From: Puffinus mauretanicus
Taxonomy: Eukaryota; Chordata; Aves; Procellariiformes; Procellariidae
Length of the DNA: 64,000 bases
Assembly: GCA_023333565.1 (NCBI GenBank)
Contig: JAJKFH010003680.1
Location: 1,426,001 to 1,490,000 of the forward strand
Direction: 5' to 3'
The position numbers and the translations under genes are program-made. The notes beneath the pieces were generated by a model. That model saw only the letters and a program-made list of their open reading frames with translations. It did no database searches and had not been told where the DNA came from. Each line of letters starts with the position of its first letter. Positions within the stretch are counted from its first letter, which is position 1. Shown here in pieces: positions 33,101 through 44,861 of the stretch.

Positions 33101-36100
33101 GTATTCTAGGTTCAAGGTTTTTTTGACAGAGTACTAGACACGCTTGAGTTTTAACATGTCATCAAACCACATCCTCACACTGTTGAAATATGCATATGTT
33201 GAAATAGATACATATGTAGGTACACATATATAAAACAGGAGGCCTCCTCACTCCAGAAATCAGTGGCCTCTGAAGCCAGATACTGCGGCTGCCTAGTAAT
33301 GCCTGGCAATTATCATCAGTAGCTGGAAATATCCTCTCGCAGAAAAACACGCAAAGCTACACACTGCAATGAAAAAAACCCACTGTGGAAATCAGTTTGA
33401 AAGGATGCTTTTTAATAAAAGCATTGTAGGCTACGATAAAATACCTAGAGGCTTCATTAGAAGGCCCCAGATACATTTTTTTCAACTAGTTACTCTAAGG
33501 GAATGTGGAGAGCACTAGCAATTATGCTGGAGAACCAAAAGCAACTTTCTGTAGTTTGGATGCTAACTTTGAATTGCAGAAACACCAGGAAGAAAGCAAG
33601 CATTTGATTTTATCTTTATTGTATGCATCCTATTTTGACAGATTTCAAGACTGTTTGGGGAAAAGATTGATTTGATCTACCTGGATCCCCTGTCTCCATG
33701 TAGGTGTCACTTATTTTTGCACTGACAAACATTTTTTTGTCCATTTCTGCCTCTTGCTGTGATCCTGATGTGTAATGTGTGCACTACACACTGAGTTTGA
33801 GCTCATGCCATTCTAGGCTAAAGAAAATAAGGAGCAGGTGGAGTTGCTGAGGGGGCTACTAAAGATGACTGAGGGAGTTCAAGGGCATAAAGATGGTACC
33901 TTCTTTATAATGAAAGTTTTCAAGTTTGATTTGTGGACACTTAACTGTTTTCAGATGGGAGGTTTCGGAGTCTTGTAAATTGAATGTAAGCGTACTGACA
34001 GTAGGCTGGCTTAGTCTGCTTTGACAGATCCTCTAAGAAGCAGTTTGCAGGTTCACAGAGATACCTTGACCACAGATGGAAAACTTCTGCTTTACAATAG
34101 AGCTTCATTACATCTAAGTGGGACAAGCTAGGACAGATAGGCACACGCATACTATTAAGTCCAGCTCAAATAGCCACATGCCCAATTGCAAGACAGCTGG
34201 GTTAGCTGCAAGACTGAAAGTTGAGTGTTGCTGGCTCTTCCTGACAGCCTTGCGTACTGCATAGGTTGAAGCATAATTTGACTCAAGGGAGGATCTTTTG
34301 TGTGTAGATAGGATGGAGTTTGGGTCAGATTCACTACTAAAATGAAACTTTGGTGCTTGGCAAGAACTACTTTTTAAGGCTGATACTGTCATTACCTACT
34401 CTTCTGTTTCACATTTTCTTTTACCAGAAACCTACTGAGAGGTTGGGGTGAAACTTTTCTAGGTCTCTTTGACACCAGTGATTGTGGTTTCATGTAGCCT
34501 GTGTTTCTCTTCTCTTCTGTTGATGGATGGCAATCCAATTTCTATGTCACTTCTTCAGTGAAGCTGAGAAAATTATGCATTCAATAAAATTCATTCCCCA
34601 AGTACTGCAGTTGAAGGGATCATGACCCTAAATTTATTCATTAGCTTAAATTGTCAACAATTTTCTGTAGCAATTGGTTCCTTGACCTGCAAGTGGTCAG
34701 GAACTGTCAACATATGCAATGTGAGGTTAACACTTACCGAATTACAGCAGTTATGCTTCCAGAGGGTTTCTTCTTTCTCCCATGCAGAAGGTGTCCACTG
34801 GTTTGAGAGAGACTTCCTACGGCTTACCATTGACTCCAGCTGTAACAAGATCGTTCTGCCTCAAGATGGGAAAATCAGTGGAACCAGGAGTGTTCTCAAA
34901 ACAGAAAGATTATTTTCAAGACTAAATTACTGATGAATGACTTTAATTCATAATAAACCATCACAACGGGAACTGTAAGTCTGAAAATAAATTCTAGATG
35001 GTGACTTAAAATGGAAAGCAATTTTGTGCTACTGAAACATGAATTCACTAGAACCTTGCATGTAAAGATGTCAGCAGGTGAACAACTGATTATACTATCC
35101 CAAAATTTTGCAAGTCATTTGGTAATGACCACCTTATTTAGACAGGAGAGCTGCTGGACAAAAATTCCTTTGTTTTGAAATTGATACAATCTCACCTTCA
35201 TGTCCATGTCAGACAAGTGAAAACCAGACTTTGTGAGTGTTAGGAGCCACAACAAGACCAATAGACCAGCGTCTGGGCTCCTTTAGAAGGCCTTCCAAAT
35301 ACAGAGCAATACATCCAGACATTTTTCTCGAGTCTAAGTTAGTTTTGGCCTGGTTAATTTTACTGGCACCATCCACCTGCTTTCCACAACTTGCTGTGTT
35401 CGTCCTCTTCTACCCATCTTCTGAAATTTCTTTCTCTCTGAAGTGCAACGCTGGTGTAGAAAGGGCATGAATACATACGTGGGTGCTTTTTCTGCAGCTT
35501 AAGTCGGTTGTTCCACAGGCTATGGAACTGTGTCATATGTGGCAATAATAGGCTGCAAACATTACGTTTTCTGACAGCTGTAAAACCACATTTCAGAGAT
35601 GCAAAATTTTCGAAATTCATGTATCTTCTCCCTCCTCCTGCACACACACGTTTTGCCTTTTGGTAGCAAAACGGGGCCTGCAGTCTGTGTAAAAGCATTG
35701 CTCACTAATGCTCTGTGGCAGGATAGCATATGACACATATTCAGTAAGTACACACATATCCACTCCCCTGGCATAGAGCAAATCAGGATTCTCAGGCATG
35801 GATGAGGTTAAATTACTCTAATGGCAAAGGGAAAAACATCTAAAAGAGAACTAATCTAAAGTGATAGTTTGTCTCTTGCACAGTGAGAGGGATATTTAAT
35901 TGCTGCACACATAACTGCATGCTTTTCTGATCCAATAAAAGGAATAACTTCCTTCTGACCAGAAAAACTCAAAAGTCCTTCCTCAGGCAAGTCTCCCACT
36001 GAAGCAGACAGTTGCAGAGGGAAGATCTGGCCCTCACTGCATGAGGCAAATAACACATCTAATTCTCTAAGCAAGGAAAGCACACATGAAGCAAGCCTCT

Positions 36101-37900
36101 TCCCCAAGACTTAGTTGTTCTCTTAAATTTCTAGAAATATCGATGCCTTGGCATCATGTCATAGTAGGGCATAAAGATAGGCAGATTTCTGAGCAGTGTT
36201 CATGCCTAATGTTGGAAATAAATAGGAGAGCATTATAAAACACCCACATCATTGCTAATGGCTCCTTTGTACTTTTAGAGAAAGCATCTACCCATATTGT
36301 TTCAGTTCTGACTATATTGTTAATGTTATCGATAGACAATGAGAGAATATGCATCATCTGTAAAAAAAAAAGTGCTTTGCACGTAACATCTCCTCATACA
36401 GAACATCTTTGATTTGTAGATCAAACGGATCAAGTTACTCATATCCCTGCCTTGAGGGCAGTGTTTGTTTAAGGACATTGCTTGGGTAGAATGTTATGAT
36501 GCAACCTAGTGCAAAGGTAAATATGTAGGACTACATGGGTCTCTTCAAATTAAGGTTTTTGAACAAATAAATATGTAGTTGATCTCACACAGTCTCACTA
36601 TGCTCTCCTACGGATGTAAGAAACTTCTAAAAAATATGTTTCCACAGTTACAGCCATGAAAAGAATATATGCTTCCTTGATTCCACATAAAAGAAAGGAG
36701 CAGCTGAAGATTATGGGGGTAAGACTGATAACTGGAGAACAGTTACCTTAGCTGATCTTTAAGAATCAATGAGTGGCACCACCCACACACACACACAGAG
36801 TTCAATGTGTAGAAGTATATCTGCCACAAATATCGGTGAGACACTGAGTTTAATGTATTTCTTAAGCATGTGAGAACTGACAAGGTGTGGGGACTTGAGT
36901 TGTCCTGGGAGACCTAAGCTTTTTACATAATATGGTCAGAGATGGATGGTTCATCTGGGCTATGCTGTCATAAAATTATAGTTTAAGAATTAATTTCAGG
37001 TTTTCTCCACTTCTAGGGATAGATAGATAGGGCATTAAAAAGAACACATTTCTATTACGTTTCTGGATGCATTAGAAGTCTGAAATGTAAAAATTGCGCT
37101 ACTTAGCCTGTAAGTGCCTGATCATTAGAACAGACAGAAATCGCAGGGGCTGCCATCTAAATGAAGCTGCTGGCAGAGAAGGAAAAGGAGGCTGTATCGG
37201 AAATTCTCTCTGTCATCCTCCTGCTGGAAGGGTGCTTCAAAGTAGGTTTTTTTTTTTCTTTCATGAATGAAGGTCCATTTGCTCAGATGCATTGTCCTTC
37301 ACCACAGGTAGGACACTATGTTTCTCCCAGTCCCAGGACTCTATGCCTGCTTGTTCATCCCCAGATGCTCAGGTCACACTATCACCCAGCCAACAGGTTT
37401 CCTGGTAAATTTACCCCTCATAATAACTTGCTGAAATACACAAACCTACAGATCAACCTGGAAGAAATCTTGAATATTCTGCCCTGTAATAGCCACAGGG
37501 GACAGAAATTTTATTACAATGGGGTGGGAACTACATAACTGCTTTCAAGAGCTCTAAACTTCCTATAAACGTACTACAAGATAAAGCTGCACATGACTTG
37601 TTAGCCCAAGGATTTAGCACTCTCGTTAAATTATCCACTAATTTAATCCAACCACCTGAAGCAAATGCTAGGACTTATTCTGCACATCGGGGGTGGACCC
37701 AGCACCCAGCTGGACCAGGGTGGAACCTGACTTGCATCCAGACTTGAATGGCCTGGGTTAGCACCACGGGAGTGCCTACTCTGCCCACAGCAACAAAATG
37801 CAGTTGTCTGCAACAGGGGGTGAATGAAAGGGTCATTTTGGAAAGTAAACACAAAAAATCCAATCACAAAGTGAGCAGGAAGAGGTGTGGATGAGGAGAG
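33101..37900. other. Unique AT-rich non-coding DNA, no gene seen
   Basis: There is no open frame with recognisable features. Small simple repeats are present: a short CA tract at about 36784-36797 and three GATA units at 37018-37029. No transposon relic could be supported in this block. Confidence 0.5.
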
Positions 37901-38640
37901 AGCAGCGATGATGCCCCTCCCTGAGGCACACTGGTGACTCTCCGGGAAGGCGAGCCGGGAGCAAGGGCCCCCGCGGTCCCCGTCCCCAGGCTGGGCTGGC
38001 TCCCACCTAACACACTGCTTTGGTGGATGCCTGTGGCCGGGCAGGAGCCATCCCAGACACAGGGTTGGGAGCGGGGTCTGAGCGGTGCCCCCCGTGCTCT
38101 GGTCACCACAGGCTCATTTTATAAGCAATGGGCAGTTTAGGTTATGGGTTATCAGAGTCTACAGGGGGTTGAATCTCACCTCAAAGGCATTTTTCTATCA
38201 CCATGGGCCTTATAGGGCACCTGCAATGTCTGTGTCTGCTCACGTGAAAATAATAGTGGAGCCCAGCCCAGCCCTGGCTGTGGACTTTCTGTTTTGCACA
38301 TAAGTGACACTAATCTTACCCGTAAAATCTTGCACTGAGTACCTCTCTGCCCATCCCCACCACCCTTGCCATGCTCTGGACACCTCCCCAGTCTGTCACC
38401 GAGCTGCGCTTGTGTGTCCACAGACCTCTCAGAAAGGCGACCGAACCCGTGCTGCAGGGACAGACGAGGACAGCAGGGATGGGGGGGTTCAGCGAGGGTG
38501 AGAGACAGGCTTTGGTCCGGAGGGCACCTGGGGGGGAATGAAGCGCATGGCTGCCTGTCTGGAGAGAGGGAAGAGCTCTCCACCCTCCCCCTGCCACAGA
38601 GTACCTGTGCCATGCGAGGGTCTGCATTTTAACTCAGCCG
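37901..38640. promoter_or_regulatory. GC- and CpG-rich block
   Basis: GC content rises sharply here, with CpG-rich sequence at about 37938-38100 and G-rich runs at about 38479-38536 (two runs of seven G). Several frames up to 145 codons are open on both strands, which suggests compositional bias and not a gene. The block could be a CpG islet or a GC-rich local domain. No exon or core promoter is recognised. Confidence 0.25.
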
Positions 38641-41600
38641 TGGAAATTGCTGGAGAGCAACTTTACCCCTTAGTCCCTGCCACGATCCCCCATAGTACAT
38701 TAGCACATGAAAGAAGAGCGAAGAAGAGCTGCGGGAAAGCCAGCAGAGATTGCTTGAGCGGCTATGCAGCCTTTTCTGAGACAGCAGGGAGAAACTAATG
38801 CCTGAAGATTTCCCAGCAGATAACAAAAGCAATCTGGCTATAAAGAGGTCCAGTTCCTACACATTAAAGGCATTTTACAATTGTAGGTAGTTTCACTAGC
38901 AATTCACAAGAAGTTGCTCATATACATGAACATGTGCAGAATCGGAGCCCTCCTCCTTTTCAAAAACCGAACCATACACAGGTTGGCATATGCTTATTTT
39001 GTCAGGGTTTGCAAGAACTTGGCCAGTACCAAGAAACGTTTGGCAGCAGATTTGCTCTTGTCTTCTGTGCTCTGCATTGGGTCCCAGTTCCTCTATAAGA
39101 TTCATTTTTTCTTGCCTTTTTCATGTAGCACTGTCCTCAATTTAAGCAAAGAGGTTTTGTAAGGAAAGAGAGGCTTTATCTGGAAATCTCAATAAAATCG
39201 GTGCCCTTTGAGCAGGGCATATGAAGTGGGGAAAACAGTGGGGCAGGAAGGCAGGGCGGTTCCTCACCCCTGCAGAGGCGTAGCAGTGAGGGGCAGGGAG
39301 GATTGGGGGGTGCTACTTAAAAGTCCTGTTGCTCCATCCATGTGGGAAACTGCTCAGCCGCAACATTCACTCCCAAGCACTTTCTGCTCCCTGCTCATGA
39401 TAAATGGAGGTCTCAGGCTGTTTCCTCACACTAAGGTGCAAAGCACAGGGCATAGGCAAGCTGGGGTCTGCCAAAAAAGCTGAAGACACCAGTTAGCGCT
39501 GAGGCTGCACCAGCCCACTGTAAAAAAGAACAAGAGCATCCCTGAGCAATGCTCCTAGATCCAGCTTCCCCAAAACACAACCCCCTGCTTGGCCAAGCTC
39601 TCCCTCATGCAGGCACCTTCTGGTTTGTCCGTCTTCAACTTTTGTTTTAATACATGGAGGCTTTTTATACGTGCTTTTAAAGAAAACATCCGTGGCTGTA
39701 TATAAGCAATCCACATCAGGTGCCTGGTAGACTGGAACAACTCCTTTGTTGCTTTTTAAAAAAATATCAAAAGCAACAGCTCTAATGGAGCTGATTACCA
39801 TAAATGCTCAGGCCCTAAAATCCTAACTAAAACACTTGACAATTAAGCAGCTCGCACTGTGTCACTCTATGGTCTGATTGTTTTATTGGGGTTTTGTTTC
39901 ATTTCTAGTGAAACTGTTCTTTGAACTGTAGATAATTTTATCCAATCTGTTATTTACTGCAAGTGCAGCCTCTAGACCCAGATAAAGTCCGCCTGATACT
40001 TATTACTGGTTTCATTTGCACTTGTATATTAATACCTTGGGGACTCACTTGAAATTTTTCTTAGTAGGATATTTGCACTGAAATTGTTTAGCTTAAAATT
40101 AAAAAAGTGTTTGTGATTAAACTGCCTGCCTTTTGAACCGCTTCCCCTGGAATAAAGTTCAAAGATCCTTAATGAGACTGCAACACAGTAAAAGGTTGTA
40201 AAATACTCCATTCGAGGGTTACGAATGGAGACTGCTACCAAATCACAGTCTCCATAATTAAAGCCAACAGCTGTGCCTTGTGTTTGCATACCGACTTAGG
40301 ATAAATAAATATTTCTGTGGAGAATCACTCTTGTTCTGCTTTCCTGTGCCACTCTCCCAGGCGCCAGCTCCTTCCCTCTCCTTTCAGCCAGCCTTGCACC
40401 TCCCCTTCTTGCCCTCAGCTGGATGATTTTTCAAGCAGCCACCCACCGTGAGGAAAGTCTTTGAGCAACCACCAAGAAAGAGTAGGAAAGCTACGTGCTC
40501 TTCAGCCAGAGAGGGGAGAAGGACATTACTAAAACATAAGGACCAGACAACAGCTATGTGAGCTTATGCTCTCAGGAGGGAATTGGCTTCATCTAAATTT
40601 ATCCTTCTAGAAGTTGCTGCCTTCTCTAAAGCAGTCGGCTGGCGTCCCTCTGCAGCCAGCGGGGAGAGACAAGGCACAGCTGGAGAAGGATTCCTCTGCA
40701 ATCGATGTCTAAGACTGGTGGGAAGATCCCCCACTCCCAAAGATGTTTATCTCTCCCCACTGATTTAGAAGCAGCTTTGTTTTAGGTGGCCCAGGGTATG
40801 ACTGTGGACACGAAGCTGGGACCATCCCTGTCGTCGTGCTGGGTGAGGCTCCCTTCCAGTGCCCTGAAGTATGAAGTTGTGGGACAGGTCCAACCATCCT
40901 CCTCAGAGGGTAGTGAAAGAACAGAGGGAGCAGGAAAGGTGGACATTAAAACAGGATGCAGCAGCACTGTGCTTCGTAGCCGTGCAGATCGCAAAAGTCA
41001 CTTTGCCTGTAGCCTACTTCAAAAGCTAAGAAAGCCAATGGGCATGCCACCATACTGCTGTAGTCTTCTCATGCACCCCTGAGTTCAGCACAGGGTGTGA
41101 CCTAGCTTACAGTCGCTGCTGTAAAGCCCAAAGGGAAAGCAAGTTGCCCTTTGTTGCTGCACCAGTTTGCATTTCCCTTGCTCAGGATGGCGTCCCTGCA
41201 GCCCAAGGAAAGGAAACAGAGCAAGCCTCCAGAGAGCAATGCGTGCTTTTCTCCTGCAAAGCGCTGCCCACTCTTCCCCCAGCTGCCGGAGCAATTGATT
41301 ATCTCCCTTGCGCTGTGGCCGCTGGGCTGCATAGCTGAGGGAGAGCTTCAGCAGTCCCCTGCGAAACAGGTGGGGGTCACCTGTCAGAGGCGGCCCTCTC
41401 CACCCCGCTCACCGCAGCACGGGCCTAGCAACATTCTGTCAACTCTACATTTTCTGCCCATGTGTTGGAGGACTGTCCAGCCGCACCTCAGGCCCAAAAC
41501 ATTCACTTAGCAAGGAACAAGCTTCCTCTGTCTGCTGGGCAACCAGCTGCGAGGCTCCCGCCAAAGCCACCCCTACCAAACCCCACCAGTTAGACGCCCG

Positions 41601-43487
41601 ACAGCCTGAGGAGTGGACCAGCGCGCCCAGCGAGGACTTCCCTGCCTTGAGAAATGCTACCAGCCTAGTGGGGGTCCAAAGTTCAGCCCAAACCAGGCGT
41701 AAACAAACAGGGGCTGGGCCAAGCTCCCGGGAGGGAAGGCCGTGGCTGCTGCCAGCGTTTCAGCACAAGCTGAAGTGCTTTGAAGATGCCAACAACCCTG
41801 GCAGCACCCCATGGCTGCACATGCCCAGCAAGTCTCTCAGGCACTTGCCCAGCAGAGCGGGAAACCCTTGTCCCAGTGTACTGCCAACAGCCAGCAGCGT
41901 GCGCAGACAACACCACCCAGGGTGCAGGACATTTAAGGCCACCCTGAGTCATCCCAACCATGGTGCCCCTTTTGCTTCTGCAGCTCTGTCTCCAGAAGGA
42001 GACTGGTTGTCGTGCGACTCTTTACATTCAGTACGGGCGGAATGAAAAACCTGAAATTGCTCTTCCAAACGGCTCAAAGGCTGAAAAGGAGTCACACTGA
42101 CATCTAACCCTTTGGGAGCTGGAGGGCTGGCGGGCAGAGCTATCTCCTCCTACCCAGTTGTTGTCATGGGGCTGCAGAGGAAGAGTGTTGTGTGACATCC
42201 TGACCTATTGTCCCATAAAAGCAAAGTTCTCCTCAAATTAACTCGCTGCCCCTCCATGAAAAATCAGTGCCATCAGTGTAAACAAAGAAGAAATAGGGAA
42301 TGATTTTCTCAGCATCAAGTTTTCTCAGAGAACAACCTGAGAAAACATTGAGACTTTTATTCAGCAGTCCTGACGCGCATGTGCTGATCAAAATAAGACT
42401 GTAAAACATACTTCTCCATTGAAACCCTTCTGTGAAGGAGCTATTTATTCATAAGAGATCGCAGCTCATAAAAATTTGAAGGAAGAAAGGATTTGGTTCT
42501 TTACAACCAAATTGTTGCAAATGTTCGGGGACCTCAGAGCCCCAGGGATATCAATGATCTGAAAGTGAGGGTGAATGCAGAAATAATCCAAGCTGACTGA
42601 GCAAACTACCACCTTCCTGCACTGTCTATGGCATCATCACTGCTGCTTGCTTTCCCAGGGAATTACCAAGATTTAAGGAGTTGCATCCCACTTTCCTGCA
42701 TCAGCTGAGATGCTTTTTCCCCGTGAATTGCAGGGTGAATTTCCTCTCCTCCTGAGAAAGACTAGAAGCGCTCCGAGGGCTGCCTTTGTCCTCACCGCAG
42801 AGCAAACCACCCAAGCGTAAGCCATGCTTGGACTTCTGCCTGCACTCCCAGAACCAGCCATGCAGTTTGGCTATGACGAATGATGATACTTAGCTGCAGG
42901 TAAGCGTGTATGTGTGGATGGGCACTGCTGGCATAGCGGGGACAGCTGGTAGCTCTGTGCACACTTAGGTTGCACAGTGAAGTTCAGCACAGAGATCCTT
43001 AGGTACAACACAGGCAGCATGAAGTGAGTAAGATTTTTGTGTGGTGCTGTGCTATGTCAGAGAGACATCACTTGGGGTAATCTTGGCTGCTCTTCTCCGT
43101 GTGGCACTACACAGTGTATACTTGCTGTCAGGCATGCCTTCACATTTCTGCCTAGCCCAGATGCTCTCACTACAGGCTCGAACAGATATTTTTATACAGT
43201 TCTGGGCTGTGTAAAGTTCCTTCTCTCAGCTCCTTCATGACCCAGAATCCAAAGAGGTTGAAGAAACACAGAGGGTAATGGGGTCAAAATGCATATAGTA
43301 TCAGCTACAGTGCTTACCCGACAGAGCTGTTTTAGCAGGCCGCTGTGGAGACCGTGTGCTGTTACTCTTTTTCAGGGAGAGAAAAATCTGAAAAATGCAG
43401 ATGTTTTCCAGTATAACCAGCTCTTCAGTGTCCAGAGTGGACCACAGCTTCATGGAGACAGTGGGGTCTTCAGTGGGTGAAGCACAG
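38641..43487. other. Unique non-coding DNA, no gene seen
   Basis: AT-rich and GC-moderate segments alternate. The plus-strand frames at 41151-41510 (119 codons) and 41647-42045 (132 codons) have no domain I recognise and overlap minus-strand frames. No RNA gene or transposon relic could be supported. Confidence 0.5.
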
Positions 43488-43606
43488 GTTTGGGTCTTGA
43501 AGGGAGGGCTTTGGATTCTGTCCTTGGCTTTATCAGTGTGGAACACATAGGTCAAGTCCTAGCTTCTCTCTGACTCGGTACCTTCTGTCAGTGAAACATG
43601 GGTGAT
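43488..43606 (+). mobile_element. Probable MIR SINE relic
   Basis: From GGTTTGGGTCTTGA through GGCTTTATCAGTGTGGAACA, AGGTCAAGTCCTAGCTTCTC and TGAAACATGGGTGATCAC, the sequence follows the order of the MIR consensus: a GGTTC-type block, the conserved core around GTGTGACC-TTGGGCAAGTC, then the CTCT...CAGTTTCC...AAATGGGGATAAT-type end. MIR is an ancient tRNA-derived SINE family shared by mammals and other amniotes. The copy is diverged and about 120 bp long. The assignment rests on matching wording from memory, so an alignment is needed to confirm it. Confidence 0.55.
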
Positions 43607-44810
43607 CACGGTTTTTAGCAAAACTCTTTCATACGTACTTGTGAACAGCCTTATGCAAGACAAAGATGTTAATGTGCTAGCTCTGTTCTGGAAGAGAGAT
43701 CATTCTGGTCATCCCTCTAGAAAGTCTCTTACTGGTTTCGGGGAAAGACTGCTCAGTTCAGGTTTTGTGTGGCCTATCCGAGGCAGTACACAGAGAAGAG
43801 CAAGGCAAGGGCCCCAGTGCTTCTTCTGAGATTGCTCACCCAGGACCACCTCCTCCTAGGGGCAACGCTGTCGCAGGGGACGCTAGAGAAGGCTTCAGTC
43901 CGACGCAGTCTGCCGCTGCTGAATGACACGTGACGGCCGAGCGAGGACTGCTACCTGGAGCAGCTGGACATGGAGGTGGGGAGAGCGATGGCATCAGTTC
44001 CTTTTTTTCCCCTCCTCTCCTGCCATTCTGCCATTAGTGCCTGGATGTTGAGGTTCTGGATCTGCCGTTTTTTTTTTTTTTTTAAAGAAATCTTGGTTTT
44101 GGACTTCTGCCCCTTTGCTGGTTGATGAAGGTGGATGAAGAAGTATGTGTTCCTTTGCAGCACATCAGACAGTGCTGCAAGCCTTTGCTTGGACAGCTGT
44201 CACTTGAGGTTGACAATCTGGCAAGGACAGACTTGCACAAACTTCCATACTGTGGTTAAGGCTGTGATGTATTAGGTAAGGCTGTTCTCATCTAGCTGGC
44301 TTCAGCTTTGCTTACGTCTCTGAGATTACACAGATGGCACTGACTTGCAATCTGCTCCAGGCTGTATCTGTGAATGAACTCCCAAAGTGGTATCTTCAGA
44401 GCTCCCTGGTGACTTTGGCATCTTTGATCACCAGGTGCCATCACCTGTCTGCCTTCCCCTGAGCAGGAATGCCTTTCAAGAACACTTGGGTTTGTTCCCT
44501 GGAGATCCCAAAAGGCCATCAGGGTACAACCAGGTTTAAAATTTTCAAAGCTGACTAAGATGCTCAGCCAAGCAAACACCATTCATTTCAGCTGGGAGCT
44601 GCTATTAAATCCCCAATTCACACTGAACAGTCAGCGCTGTTCAAGTAACAAATTAATCAGAAATATACTTTAACCTACCAGGCTCCTAAAATGTTATGTG
44701 GCTGCTTTTTCACTATAACAGGTCTCTGCATCTTCAGAAGAAATACACTGAATCCACACTTGCAGTGCTCAGGTTATATTTCCGCTCTTGGAAACTGACG
44801 GCTGTTTTAA
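43607..44810. other. Unique non-coding DNA with a T16 run
   Basis: A small CpG-dense area lies at about 43865-43945, and a T16 homopolymer at 44068-44083. No exon, RNA gene or other repeat was recognised. Confidence 0.5.
44068..44083 (+). repeat. T16 homopolymer
   Basis: Sixteen consecutive T residues. This is a mononucleotide repeat only. Confidence 0.9.
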
Positions 44811-44861
44811 ACACACACACGCGTGCGCGCGCGCACACACACATACACATATTATATATAT
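44811..44861. repeat. CA/CG/TA alternating microsatellite
   Basis: The tract begins with five AC units and passes through a CG-rich core (GCGTGCGCGCGCGC, 44821-44834). It returns to CA/TA and ends in TATATATA. Bases 44811-44852 alternate purine and pyrimidine without a break (42 nt), the classic sequence requirement for left-handed Z-DNA. It is expected to be length-polymorphic. Confidence 0.9.
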
